64,000 nucleotides of DNA from an uncultured bacterium. GTDB taxonomy: Bacteria > Bacillota > Clostridia > TANB77 > CAG-508. Below, piece after piece: positions 41,209-50,691 of the stretch. The notes beneath the pieces are model-generated. The model had not been told where the DNA came from. It was given only the letters and a program-made list of their open reading frames with translations, and did no database searches. The stretch spans positions 248,001-312,000 of the forward strand of contig CAJMRY010000002.1 of the NCBI GenBank assembly GCA_905215935.1, read 5' to 3'. Made by a program: the position numbers and the translations under genes. Positions within the stretch are counted from its first letter, which is position 1, and every line of letters starts with the position of its first letter.

Positions 41209-42633
41209 ATGTTTTGTAATTCAATTGTAAAAGATTATAAAGACAGTAAGAAAGATATTGTCATATTTTTATTTGAAGAGTCAATTTGTCCAAGAGAAAT
41301 AGAAGATACATTAAACTATTCGATTAATGATTTAATTGATAAAAAAGAAGGAGAAGTTACTGTAATTCATACACTTGGTAGATATGCATTTGAAAAATTT
41401 ATTTTTGTAGGTTTAGGAAATATAAATAATTTTTCAATACAGAAATTTAAGACACTAATAAAGAAGAATATTTGCTATTTTAAACAAAATTGTTTAGTAG
41501 ATATTACTACTATAAGAAACAAGAATATAAAAGAAAATGATTTAGTTAATATATTTATAGAAACATATTTGTTAACTAATTATCATTTTCATGGTATAGA
41601 AGAAAAAGAAAATCTTATTCCAGAAATTGATTTAATTGTAAATGAAACTGATGAATCATTTATTTTAGATAAGGTTCAAGAAGCCTGTTTTATTAATATG
41701 GCTAGAAATCTTATTAATATACCATCAAATTATTTGAAACAAGAAGATTTTACAGAGTATGTAAAACAAATTGCAAAAAAAATAAATATACAATGTGAAA
41801 TACTAGGAAATAAACAATTAGAGTCAATTGGAGCAGGAGGAATTTTAGCTGTTAATAAAGGAAGTAACCAAGAAGCAAAGCTAATAATTCTTCGTTACAA
41901 AGGTATAGAAAATGAGCCTTTCAAAGCTATAATTGGAAAAGGTGTTATTTATGATAGTGGAGGATATTGTTTAAAACCATCAACTAGTCAAATAACAGAA
42001 AAAGCAGATATGTCAGGAGCAGCAAGCGTTCTAGCCACAATAGCTATATTAGCCAAGAAAAAAGCTAAATGTAATATTATGGCTATTATGCCAATAGTTG
42101 AAAATCTTATAGGTAAAGATGCATATAAATGTGATGATGTAATTACAATGTTATCAGGAAAAACAGTTGAAATTACAAATACAGATGCAGAAGGTAGATT
42201 AATTTTAGCAGATAGTATCACATATGCTTGTAATCAAAAAGAAGTTGAATCAATTATTGATATTGCAACACTAACAGGAGCATGTGCAAAAGCTCTTGGA
42301 AATGTTTATACAGGAATTTTCTCTAATTCTGATGAATTTTATGAGAAATTTAAAAAAGCATCTGAAGAAAGTTATGAAAATATATGGAGACTTCCAATAA
42401 ATAAAGAATACACAAAGGAATTAAAAGATACAATAGTAGCAGATATTAAAAATTCTGGAGGCAATTCTTCAGTATCAAGTGCTGGAGCAAGTGTGGCAGC
42501 AGGATTTTTATCTGAATTTTTATCAAAAGATATGCCATGGATACATTTAGATATTGCAGGAACAGCATTGGAAAATAAAAGTGCTACAGGAGTTATGATT
42601 AAAACAATGGCAAAATTTTTAGAAAAAAAATAA
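41209..42633 (+). CDS. pepA: Leucyl aminopeptidase, M17
   Basis: 474 aa after TAGGAGAG. C-terminal catalytic domain with IGKGVIYDSGGYCLKP, MSGAASVLA, and the NTDAEGRLILADS signature (metal and substrate residues). N-terminal alpha/beta domain present. Bi-metal aminopeptidase of peptide turnover; no CGG site. Follows proS, possibly transcribed from its own promoter. Confidence 0.94.
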   Translation: MFCNSIVKDYKDSKKDIVIFLFEESICPREIEDTLNYSINDLIDKKEGEVTVIHTLGRYAFEKFIFVGLGNINNFSIQKFKTLIKKNICYFKQNCLVDITTIRNKNIKENDLVNIFIETYLLTNYHFHGIEEKENLIPEIDLIVNETDESFILDKVQEACFINMARNLINIPSNYLKQEDFTEYVKQIAKKINIQCEILGNKQLESIGAGGILAVNKGSNQEAKLIILRYKGIENEPFKAIIGKGVIYDSGGYCLKPSTSQITEKADMSGAASVLATIAILAKKKAKCNIMAIMPIVENLIGKDAYKCDDVITMLSGKTVEITNTDAEGRLILADSITYACNQKEVESIIDIATLTGACAKALGNVYTGIFSNSDEFYEKFKKASEESYENIWRLPINKEYTKELKDTIVADIKNSGGNSSVSSAGASVAAGFLSEFLSKDMPWIHLDIAGTALENKSATGVMIKTMAKFLEKK

Positions 42634-43017
42634 ATATTCTAAGATATAATAAAGAGAAGATAATTATAGATTAAGTGAACATATTTGGTTCTATTAAATA
42701 TAAAAAGTCTTCTCTTTTTATATTAGGAAAGGTTTTTACTTATAGAATAGAGTATGTTTTAAAATTTATTAAATAAAGATTTAAAAGGATTTGTGTAAAC
42801 AATATATACAAAATGTTTTAAGCTATTTGTGTAACTTTTATAAGCCTTACACAGGTAATATTTTTATTTACTAAAATGGCAAAACAAGAACAAGAAATGG
42901 ACACAAATTATAGATAAAATAACTAGAGTCTAGATAGGAGGGAGGAGACTAAAAAATATAAAATATAATAACTAAGAATGTGTAATAATAAATATTAATA
43001 TATAGGAAGGTAAGTTT
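42634..43017 (+). other. Intergenic stretch with terminator-like hairpin
   Basis: Begins with AAAGAGAAGA (about 42650) pairing with TCTTCTCTTTTTATATT (about 42709-42725), a probable pepA terminator. The remainder is AT-rich without a clear gene. AGGAAGG at 43008 is the ribosome binding site of the next gene. Confidence 0.6.
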
Positions 43018-43665
43018 ATGGAGTTAGAAAATAGTCTGTTAAAACAAGATACATTACATTTAGAAGGCAAGGATGTAGAAATAAAAAGCGAAACTTTTGA
43101 AAAATTAATGTTTTTGTATTCAGCAGCTTTAAGAGAGGTGGAAACTAAAATAAATATTTTAAAAGATGAATTTAAATATTTATATAATTACACTTTAATT
43201 GATCATATAACAACCAGAATAAAGAAACCAGAAAGTATTTTAAATAAAATGAAAAAGAAACAATGTAATATAAACTATCAAAGCTTAATTGAGGAAATTA
43301 GTGATATTGCAGGAATAAGAATTATATGTCCATTAAAAGATGATATATTTTCTGTAATAAATTTAATAAAAAGCTATCCAGAATTTAAGGTTTTAAAAGA
43401 AAAAGATTATATAACAAAACCAAAGAAAAGTGGATATTCTAGTTATCATTTAATAATAGATGTTCCTGTTAATGTGGCAGGAAAGATGATACATGTAAAA
43501 GTAGAGATTCAAGTAAGAACTATGGCAATGGACTTTTGGGCAAGCTTAGAGCATGATATAAAATATAAAACGGATAAAAAAGTTAGTAAAAAGATGTCTA
43601 AAGAATTAATAGAGTGTGCTAAATTGATTAATAAAATGGATGTACAGATGTCTAATATGGTTTAG
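43018..43665 (+). CDS. Small alarmone synthetase ((p)ppGpp synthetase)
   Basis: 215 aa, no hydrolase, TGS or ACT domain, so RelQ/RelP-type. Motifs: RIKKPESILNKMKKK, DIAGIRIICP, KKSGYSSYHLII and EIQVRTMAMDFWASLEHDIKYK. It transfers pyrophosphate from ATP to GDP/GTP during stress. Start ATG after AGGAAGG. RelP vs RelQ cannot be decided. Confidence 0.88.
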   Translation: MELENSLLKQDTLHLEGKDVEIKSETFEKLMFLYSAALREVETKINILKDEFKYLYNYTLIDHITTRIKKPESILNKMKKKQCNINYQSLIEEISDIAGIRIICPLKDDIFSVINLIKSYPEFKVLKEKDYITKPKKSGYSSYHLIIDVPVNVAGKMIHVKVEIQVRTMAMDFWASLEHDIKYKTDKKVSKKMSKELIECAKLINKMDVQMSNMV

Positions 43666-43723
43666 CGTAATTGCTGTAAAAATAAAATTAATTGATTCAA
43701 ACCAAAAATGTAAACATAATATA

Positions 43724-43752
43724 TTGATTTTGGAATAAATAATTGTTATAAT
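43724..43752 (+). promoter_or_regulatory. Promoter for a short transcript
   Basis: TTGATT (43724-43729), 17-base spacer, TATAAT (43747-43752). The next terminator is at 43954-43997, so a transcript of about 230 bases is implied. Confidence 0.6.
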
Positions 43753-43841
43753 AAAAATATGATTAAACTAAAGCGGTTATAGTATATGAATTCCGTATTA
43801 TAATTTGCTACGCTAAGTGAATTTGGAAAGGAATGTACTGT

Positions 43842-43946
43842 ATGATAAAGGGTATATTAATATGGCTCGTACTATCATTTGGTGCATCTTTATTCTTGGG
43901 AAGATTGTTTTCTGTTTGTAAGGGACCTGAGAATGAAGAAGAGTAG
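43842..43946 (+). CDS. 34-residue hydrophobic small protein
   Basis: ATG 43842, with GGAAAGGA upstream at a workable distance; ATG 43833 in the same frame is too close. The product has one TM segment (GILIWLVLSFGASLFLGRLF) and an acidic tail ending PENEEE. It sits between its own promoter and terminator. Family unknown. Less AT-rich than the flanks, similar to the islands. Confidence 0.5.
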   Translation: MIKGILIWLVLSFGASLFLGRLFSVCKGPENEEE

Positions 43947-43953
43947 TTACAAT

Positions 43954-43997
43954 AAAACCACTGTGAATTTTTTGCAGTGGTTTTAGTCTTTTTTAGG
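43954..43997 (+). terminator. Rho-independent terminator
   Basis: AAAACCACTG / CAGTGGTTTT hairpin with TAGTCTTTTTT tail, 8 bases after the small ORF stop. Confidence 0.85.
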
Positions 43998-44187
43998 AGT
44001 ATATAGCAGAAGATTACGTAATAGAAGTAAGTTATAAGTATATCTCTACTATAAATTTTTATATCGATACAATTCTTGACAAATTTCAATAAATATTATA
44101 AAATAATAATCTGGTAAAAAACAATAATATAATTTTTGGTAATATTGGAAACGCACATTATTATATTAAATATAATAATGAATAACG

Positions 44188-44217
44188 AACAACACTAAAA
44201 AAATAGTGTTGTTTTTT
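44188..44217 (+). terminator. Isolated terminator hairpin
   Basis: AACAACACT / AGTGTTGTT followed by TTTT. The nearest upstream ORF ends at 43946, so it closes an unrecognised short transcript or is a spare terminator. No gene seen between 43998 and 44187. Confidence 0.65.
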
Positions 44218-44341
44218 AAAGTTTATAATAAATATTAATACAAATTTGCTAAAATAACATATTAATAAATTTAATTTATAGCAAATAAAAATTTGTAAGT
44301 ATAAATATTACTAAAAAAGAAACAATTAGAGGAGGAGAAAA

Positions 44342-46381
44342 ATGGAAAAATTAAATTTAGGAAAAGAAAAAATAAGTAAATTATTATTGTCATTCTCAAT
44401 ACCATGTATTATTTCTTTGGTTGTAAATGCTTTGTACAACATTGTAGATCAGATATTTATTGGTTGGGGTGTAGGATATTTAGGTAATGGAGCAACAAAT
44501 ATAGTTTTTCCAATAACTATTATTTGTTTGGCTTTTGCATTAATGTTTGGTGATGGCGCATCATCATATTTAAGTTTAAAATTAGGAGAGAATAAAAAAG
44601 AAGAAGCAGAAAAGGGTGTGTGCAATAGCATATTATCTTCAATAGTTGTTTCATGTATTTTGTGTGCAATTATTTTAGTATTTTTGCCACAACTATTAAA
44701 TTTATTTGGATGTACAGATGCTTTAAGAGAATATGCCTTAAGCTATGGTTTTGTAATAGCTATAGGACTTCCTTTTATGATGATAGGAACAACATTAAAC
44801 TCTATTATTAGAGCAGATGGTTCACCAAAATTTGCTATGGCATCAATGGTTACAGGTGCAATTATTAATATTATATTAGATCCAATTGCAATTTTTGTAC
44901 TTAAGCTTGGTGTTACAGGTGCAGCTATAGCAACAGTTATTAGTCAATTTGTTACATTTTTTATAAATATACTTTATATTAAAAGATTCAAATCTATAAA
45001 AGTAACTAAAAAGAGTTTTAAATTTGAATTTTCTAGAACAGTAAAAGTTGCAATGCTTGGAATTTCATCAGTCATTACACAACTTGCAGTTGTTATTGTA
45101 ATTGCGGTTTTAAATACATTATTAAAGAATTTTGGTCAAAATAGTAAATTTGGTTCAGAAATACCAATTACAGTACTTGGAATTGTAATGAAGATTAATC
45201 AAATACTATCTAGTATTATTATTGGTATTGCAGCAGGTAGTCAACCAATTGTAGGATTTAATTATGGTGCTAAAAAATATAATCGTGTAAAAGAAACATT
45301 AAAAATAGTACTTATTTCAAGTGTTTGCGTTTCAATTATAGCATTTATTTTATTCCAAACAATACCAGAACAATTAATTAGTATTTTTGGTTCAGGGGAT
45401 GAGCTATATAATGAATTTGCTTGCTTAGCATTTAGAATATTTTTAATGTTAACTATATTTAATGGAATTCAAATTTCATCAGGTATTTTCTTCCAAGCAA
45501 TTGGAAAACCTGCTAAATCAGCATTTTTAACATTATCAAGACAAATATTATTTTTTACGCCTTCAGCAATTATATTATCAAAAATGTTTGGCTTAATGGG
45601 TGTTTTATATGCAGGACCAGTAGCTGATGGATTAGCATTTTTAGTATCTGCTACATTACTTTTATTAGAAAGAAAAAGCTTAAATAAAAAGAGTAAAGAA
45701 GTTTCAAATGATATAAAAGAAGAATCTATAAATGATGATATTAAAAATGAGGAGATTAATTTAAATTCAGATACAAATAAAAATATTATTATAACAATAG
45801 CAAGAGAATATGGTTCTGGTGGTAGATATGTCGGAAAACTACTTGCAGAACAATTAGGAATCAAGTTATACGATAAAAATCTAATTACAATGGTTTCTAA
45901 TGAAAGTGGTTTATCTGCATCATATATAGAAGAAAATGAACAAACAATAGGAGACAAATTACTTGCTAATTTTAATTCACAATATTATAACAACATGACA
46001 AATGATGACAATTTGTTTATTGCAGAAAGTAATGCAATAAACGAAATTGCTACAAAAGGTTCTTGTATTATTATTGGTAGATGTGCAGATTACATATTAA
46101 AGAATAATGAAAACGTATTTAGCATTTTCTTATACAATAGTGATGAAGAAAAAGTAAAAAGAGCAGTAAAATATTATGGATTAGAAGAAAAGTCTGCTTT
46201 AAAGGAAATTAATAAAATTAATAAAGCAAGAGAAAATCATTATAAATATTATACAAATAAAAACTGGAAAGATTTTAGCAATTATGATTTAGCTATTAAT
46301 GTAGATAAATTTGGTGTAGAAGAAACTGCTAAGATGATTAAAGAAATAGTAGAGAATAGTAAATTAGAAAAAGTAATGTAA
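44342..46381 (+). CDS. MATE efflux transporter fused to a cytidylate-kinase-like domain
   Basis: 679 aa after AGGAGGAG. Residues 1-445 form a MATE-type 12-TM exporter (IVDQIFIGWGVG, GDGASSYLSLKLGE, GAAIATVISQ). A charged linker of ~40 residues follows, then a P-loop nucleotide kinase domain: IITIAREYGSGGRYVGKLLAEQ, IIIGRCADYIL, and KARENHYKYYT. The kinase domain is the cytidylate kinase-like type with GSGG in place of GxxxxGK. A cytosolic kinase-like domain fused to an exporter suggests nucleotide-linked export or regulation; role unknown. No CGG site, and the linker is in one frame. Confidence 0.87.
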   Translation: MEKLNLGKEKISKLLLSFSIPCIISLVVNALYNIVDQIFIGWGVGYLGNGATNIVFPITIICLAFALMFGDGASSYLSLKLGENKKEEAEKGVCNSILSSIVVSCILCAIILVFLPQLLNLFGCTDALREYALSYGFVIAIGLPFMMIGTTLNSIIRADGSPKFAMASMVTGAIINIILDPIAIFVLKLGVTGAAIATVISQFVTFFINILYIKRFKSIKVTKKSFKFEFSRTVKVAMLGISSVITQLAVVIVIAVLNTLLKNFGQNSKFGSEIPITVLGIVMKINQILSSIIIGIAAGSQPIVGFNYGAKKYNRVKETLKIVLISSVCVSIIAFILFQTIPEQLISIFGSGDELYNEFACLAFRIFLMLTIFNGIQISSGIFFQAIGKPAKSAFLTLSRQILFFTPSAIILSKMFGLMGVLYAGPVADGLAFLVSATLLLLERKSLNKKSKEVSNDIKEESINDDIKNEEINLNSDTNKNIIITIAREYGSGGRYVGKLLAEQLGIKLYDKNLITMVSNESGLSASYIEENEQTIGDKLLANFNSQYYNNMTNDDNLFIAESNAINEIATKGSCIIIGRCADYILKNNENVFSIFLYNSDEEKVKRAVKYYGLEEKSALKEINKINKARENHYKYYTNKNWKDFSNYDLAINVDKFGVEETAKMIKEIVENSKLEKVM

Positions 46382-46401
46382 ATTCAAGAATCTTATTATG
46401 T

Positions 46402-46606
46402 AAGTAATAGAAAAATAAAATATATTTCAATAAAGTATAATGCTGGAGACCTTATCCTTGAAGATGAATTGACAGTTATAACTCTTATGTTTGAAGAAAC
46501 AGCAGAAACACCTTTTAAAGAAGATGTTGTAATAACATTCACAGTAGAAGGGGAAACATATGTTATTTGGATTAAAAATGGAGAATTTAAGGTTTCCTAT
46601 AGTTAA
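46402..46606 (+). pseudogene. Open fragment without start codon
   Basis: A 67-codon open frame reading through ILEDELTVIT and VVITFTVEGETYVIWIKNG with a stop at 46604-46606. No ATG or good ribosome binding site at its front. Beta-strand-like. It may be a 3' remnant of an unrecognised gene. Confidence 0.35.
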
Positions 46607-46635
46607 AATGTAAATAAGTCAAAAGTTCGCATCGA

Positions 46636-46667
46636 CGCTACAGGAGTTCTTCCTGTGGTGCTTTTTT
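46636..46667 (+). terminator. Rho-independent terminator
   Basis: ACAGGA / TCCTGT hairpin extended by GC pairs, with CTTTTTTA tail, after the 46402-46606 fragment. Confidence 0.75.
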
Positions 46668-46735
46668 ATAAAGTGAGTTAGAAGTTATAATATTTACAGA
46701 AAAGTTAGTACTACTAATTACTATACATTTTAATC

Positions 46736-46765
46736 TTGACAAACAAACAAGGGAGGATATATAAT
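46736..46765 (+). promoter_or_regulatory. Promoter of the tyrS leader
   Basis: TTGACA (46736-46741) and TATAAT (46760-46765) with an 18-base spacer, upstream of the T-box. Confidence 0.7.
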
Positions 46766-46794
46766 TATAACTAATTAAATTTGATTATGATTTT

Positions 46795-47012
46795 AAAAAG
46801 AATAAAGTAGTAGATTTATTGTTACAACAAAAAGAGAGGTAGTGTTATTTGGTGAAAACTATCAGTAAATAGATTTGCGAATTACAATTCTTATAGTAAT
46901 TACGATAGCAACGAATAGCTATGAATAAGGCAATATAAAAAAGTGTATTGTGAATAAAGGTGGTACCACGAGTTAAATCGTCCTTTTATATAAGGATAAT
47001 TTAACTCATTTT
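46795..47012 (+). promoter_or_regulatory. T-box leader before tyrS
   Basis: AGAGAGGTAGTG near 46830 marks Stem I and AAAGGTGGTACCACG at about 46956-46970 is the T-box. The terminator GAGTTAAAT / ATTTAACTC lies at 46970-47007 with a TTTTTC tail. TAC in GAATTACAATTC (about 46880) is a possible Tyr specifier. 5' boundary approximate. Confidence 0.85.
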
Positions 47013-47046
47013 TCTTTTACAAATAAAAATAAAAGGAGGAAATAAT

Positions 47047-48271
47047 ATGACATTATTTGAAGAATTAAAATGGAGAGGAATAATAAAAGATATTTCTAGT
47101 CCAGAATTAGAAAAAAAGCTAAATGAAGGAGGAATGACTTTTTATATAGGAACAGATCCAACAGCGGACAGCTTACATGTTGGGCATTTATCTAGTTTTC
47201 TAATATCAAAAAGATTAAAAGATGCTCGGACATCATCCAATTTTATTAGTTGGTGGGGGAACAGGAATGATTGGAGACCCAAGACCAACAACTGAAAGAG
47301 CCATGATATCAAAAGAAGAAGTAAACAAAAATTTTGAAAGTTTAAAAAAACAAGTAGAAGATATCTTTGGATTTGAAGTTGTAAATAATAATGATTGGTA
47401 TAAGGATATTAATGTAATTGATTTTTTAAGAGACTATGGTAAATATTTTAATGTAAATTATATGTTAGATAAAGATATTATTAGAAGAAGATTAGAAACA
47501 GGAATTACATATACAGAGTTTTCTTATATGATACTGCAAGCTTTAGATTTTAAATATCTACATGAAAATAAAGGCGTAGATATGCAGTGTGCAGGTTCAG
47601 ATCAGTGGGGGAATATAACAGCAGGTATAGATTTAATTAGAAAATCTACAGGAGATGAGGTATTTGGCTTTACTATGCCTTTAGTTACAGATTCACAAGG
47701 CAAAAAATTTGGCAAGAGTGAAGGAAATGCTTTATGGCTTGATAAAAATAAAACTTCTAGTTATAAATTGTATCAATTCTTTGTAAATGTAGAAGATTGC
47801 ATGGTAATTGATTATTTAAAAATATATACATTCTTATCAAAAGATGAAATAGAAGAATATGAAAAGAAAAATAATGAACACCCAGAATTAAGAGAGGCAC
47901 ATAAGTGTTTAGCAAGAGAAATAATTACATTTTTACATGGTAAAGAAGAATATGAAAAAGCAGTAAAATTAGCAGAAAGTCTATTTAATAATAAGTTTAA
48001 AGATTTATCAAAAGAAGATGTAGTAGAATTATTTGGAGATCAAGATATAAAACAAGTAGAGGAAAATATTAATATTGTCGATTTTATTACAAATATGGGA
48101 GTAGTTAAAAGTAAAAGAGAAGCAAGAGAATTTATTCAAAATGGAGCAATATCTATTAATGGGGATAAGATTGATAATATAGAAACTACTGTAACAGATG
48201 ATATGTTTATAGATAATACATACATTGTAGTAAAAAGAGGAAAGAAAAATTATTATATAGGAAAGAAATAG
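47047..48271 (+). CDS. tyrS: Tyrosyl-tRNA synthetase, one CGG +1 site
   Basis: AAAGGAGGAAATAAT before ATG. 407 aa. Class I HIGH motif as LHVGHL, then KRLKDA; CGG 47227-47229 (GCT CGG A) shifts to GHHPILLVGGGTGMIGDP, the universally conserved continuation. QWGN, KKFGKSEGNA (KMSKS) and a C-terminal S4 domain (VVKSKREAREFIQNG) follow. Ordinary decoding stops within about 22 codons of the site. T-box controlled. Confidence 0.95.
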
Positions 48272-48273
48272 TA

Positions 48274-48306
48274 AAAAACCGTACAATATAAGCTTGTACG
48301 GTTTTT
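48274..48306 (+). terminator. Rho-independent terminator after tyrS
   Basis: AAAAACCGTACAA / TTGTACGGTTTTT around a short AT loop. Confidence 0.87.
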
Positions 48307-48341
48307 GTTATAAAATATAATGAGAATTTTAAAGAATATAC

Positions 48342-48590
48342 TTAATTTCCAGATACATATTTTTGTTTTACAGTATCTATTTTTGTCTGCTCAACAGTTT
48401 CAGTCTTATACCAACCTTTTTCAGCCATTAAATTATAAATTTTATTTTGTATATCTAAACTTGTATTTAAAGCATCTTTAAAAGCTGCATGAACTTCAGC
48501 TGTTGATGATTCAATTGTTCCATGTAAATATAAATCACAAACACCTTTGATGATTAATAATTCTTTTTCCATTAAATCTTTATCTTCCAT
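48342..48590 (-). CDS. CotF-like spore coat protein
   Basis: 82 aa with AGGAGG-like site before ATG 48590. GVCDLYLHGTIESSTAEVH, then FKDALNTSLDIQNKIYNLM and a GWY triad match the CotF coat-protein core. Expected in the forespore coat, sigma-K-type expression, not shown here. Follows a 58-residue companion in the same direction. Confidence 0.8.
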   Translation of the reverse strand: MEDKDLMEKELLIIKGVCDLYLHGTIESSTAEVHAAFKDALNTSLDIQNKIYNLMAEKGWYKTETVEQTKIDTVKQKYVSGN

Positions 48591-48598
48591 AACTCCTC

Positions 48599-48772
48599 CT
48601 ATAATAAATTTAAAAATTTGTTAAATAATTCTGAATGTTTTGTTTCTAATTCTTTAATATAATTAGAAAGATTTACATCTGTTAATTGTGAAGAAGTTTT
48701 GTTTGAACATGTCTTCATAAAATTTTCATGTCCTAAAGCATCTTCAACATATAAAAGTTCTTTATTAGTCAT
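48599..48772 (-). CDS. Small companion of CotF, unknown
   Basis: ATG 48772 is favoured by AGGTGGTGAT directly before it; ATG/TTG further upstream lacks support. 57 aa, helical, with Cys in KTCSNKTSSQ. The context, 8 bases before cotF-like, suggests a second coat or CotF-paired protein. Confidence 0.55.
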   Translation of the reverse strand: MTNKELLYVEDALGHENFMKTCSNKTSSQLTDVNLSNYIKELETKHSELFNKFLNLL

Positions 48773-48850
48773 AATATCACCACCTAAAAATAATATTTCC
48801 AAAAATTGAAAAATATATACATAAGAATAGGTGAGTTAAAATACCCCAAA

Positions 48851-48917
48851 AGTAATCATAATAAGTTGACGCGCATGGGGTTATTTTTTGCTTATGTTAA
48901 ATTTGTGCCAATGTCAT
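48851..48917. repeat. Direct repeat flanking prx, copy 1
   Basis: About 67 bases similar (roughly five in six bases) to 49859-49925, including GTTGAC-CGCAT and TTATGTTAA-TT-GTGCCAATGTC. Probably scars of one mobile or MITE-like element on each side of the peroxiredoxin gene. Confidence 0.7.
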
Positions 48918-48981
48918 AAGGTTTATTAATGTTAAGTAGTAACAATAAAGCTATTAAATACTAATAAAATTTTTAGTGCAA

Positions 48982-49029
48982 AAAACAAGGGTAAGTAAAC
49001 TAACATTACGTAAAATCACCCTTGTTTTT
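48982..49029. terminator. Terminator at the 3' end of the peroxiredoxin gene
   Basis: AAAACAAGGGT / ACCCTTGTTTTT with internal AT loop; it faces the leftward peroxiredoxin stop and could also work rightward. Confidence 0.7.
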
Positions 49030-49047
49030 AGTATTATAAAAATATAT

Positions 49048-49758
49048 CTATTCTTCAGTTTTTTCTTCAATTTCTCTATTTTCAGTTATATTGCAACATT
49101 CATTAGGATTCTGAAAACTTAAATACCAATTCATTCCATTTCTATTTTGACTAATTTGCTCATTTCTTTCTTGTAATTCACAAAATGTTTTAGGAATAGG
49201 AGATATTATTGGATTGCAAGGAACCCAGTTTGCAGGAGTGGATGCGTTATTTATATCTGCAACTTGAAGAGCTTGAACAGTTCTTAAAATTTCTGGAATA
49301 CATCTTCCAACATTCATTGGATATACTAAAATTGCTCGAACTAATCCCTTATCATCAATAATAAATACATTTCTTACAGTTTCTGTATTACTTATATCAT
49401 TTGAAATCATTCCATATTTTCTGGCAATCTGTCCATTTCTATCAGCTATAATAGGGAAGGGAACGCATATTCCTGTTTTGCAATATATATCATATAGCCA
49501 TGCTAAGTGAGATGCGTTACTATCAACACTAAGTCCTATTAAACAAGTATTTAATTTTTCGAAATATGTATTTGACTTTGCAAAAGCAATTATTTCAGTA
49601 GTACAAACAGGAGTAAAGTCGCCTGGATGTGAGAAAAGAACAATCCATTTACCTCTATAATCATTAAGATTAATATTACCCATAGTGGTCTGAGCTTCGA
49701 AGTCTGGAGCATACATACCAATTTTTATATTTCCGTTCATCATTATTTCATAATCCAT
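49048..49758 (-). CDS. Peroxiredoxin (AhpC/Prx6-type)
   Basis: ATG 49758 is fixed by GGAGG just upstream; the longer frame to 49773 is less likely. 236 aa. MYAPDFEAQTTMG, FSHPGDFTPVCTTEI (peroxidatic Cys), and RNVFIIDDKGLVRAILVYP are the 1-Cys Prx6 marks; a C-terminal domain with NWVPC may hold a second cysteine. Peroxide detoxification, cytosolic. Flanked by the 67-base direct repeats. Confidence 0.86.
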   Translation of the reverse strand: MDYEIMMNGNIKIGMYAPDFEAQTTMGNINLNDYRGKWIVLFSHPGDFTPVCTTEIIAFAKSNTYFEKLNTCLIGLSVDSNASHLAWLYDIYCKTGICVPFPIIADRNGQIARKYGMISNDISNTETVRNVFIIDDKGLVRAILVYPMNVGRCIPEILRTVQALQVADINNASTPANWVPCNPIISPIPKTFCELQERNEQISQNRNGMNWYLSFQNPNECCNITENREIEEKTEE

Positions 49759-50184
49759 AAAAATAACCTCCAATCATTTTTTATATAATATGTGATTTAT
49801 TATAATTTGTTTCCAAAAGGTAGGGGATATTTGAAAATAAAATAATAAAAAACAAACAAGTAACCATAAAGAGTTGACACGCATAGAAATTATTTTTCGT
49901 TTATGTTAAGTTAGTGCCAATGTCCAAAGATGATTTAATTAAGCCTATAAGCCAGTTTTCAAAATTAAATATATAAAATTAGAAAATGGAAAAATATTTT
50001 AATCGAAACAAAAAAATATAAACGGAAAATTATGTAATTATTATAAAAAATGGCTTTATTACATTATTTTTAGTAGGACATATAAAAAGTGAAATTTCAT
50101 TTATAATAAAAATTGAAGGAAGTCTTTAATCCACATAAAAAAGTAATATATGGACATACTAAACAAATGAAAGAAGGTGATAAA
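49759..50184. other. Gene-free stretch
   Basis: Contains the second 67-base repeat copy and AT-rich sequence. No ORF with a ribosome binding site and no strong hairpin were seen. Confidence 0.5.
49859..49925. repeat. Direct repeat flanking prx, copy 2
   Basis: The partner of 48851-48917, in the same orientation; differences are scattered single bases, indicating an old duplication. Confidence 0.7.
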
Positions 50185-50355
50185 ATGGATACAAATCAAA
50201 AAATTAATTGTACAGTGGAAAGCTGTAAATTTAACAATCAAGAGAAACAAAAATGTGAATTAAAACAAATTATAGTAACACCAACAAATAATTGTAATAC
50301 TAAGAATTGTGATGAATCTATGTGTGGTAGTTATGAAAATGATAATTTATATTAA
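50185..50355 (+). CDS. DUF1540-like cysteine-rich small protein
   Basis: ATG 50185 after AGAAGGTGA. 56 aa with cysteines at INCTVESCKFN, KCELKQIIV, NCNTKNC and MCGSY. The C-x4-C-x2-N opening and later Cys pattern match DUF1540. Possibly metal-binding; function unknown. Confidence 0.75.
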   Translation: MDTNQKINCTVESCKFNNQEKQKCELKQIIVTPTNNCNTKNCDESMCGSYENDNLY

Positions 50356-50691
50356 TGTAGGTATGTTATATTAATGATAGATAGGTAAGTTGTTATGTAA
50401 TGCTTACTATACAATAAATATTATTATGATAATCTTTATTGTAGTACAGTAATATATATTCAGAAAGAGAGTATGAAAATTTAAAATATATTATTAATAA
50501 AGGTAGGATAATAAATTCCTATCTTTTATTAATAATCACATTTTAAATTAGATATAAATCTAGTTACTATTAAGATTAAAGTTTTAAGTTATTATACAAA
50601 TAATATATTGACTTTATTAATAAATAGCAATAAAATATGCTTAGTTTAATAAAACTAACTATTCAAGGTAAAAGTTAAAGGAGGAAATTTT
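50356..50691 (+). other. Intergenic stretch before fba
   Basis: A hairpin AATAAAGGTAGGAT / ATCTTTTATT lies about 50498-50535, likely ending the DUF1540 transcript. No gene seen. AAAGGAGG for fba begins at 50678. Confidence 0.5.

Noticed and set aside
46402..46606. A real small gene after the MATE fusion
   Set aside because: No usable start codon or ribosome binding site, so it is listed only as a fragment.
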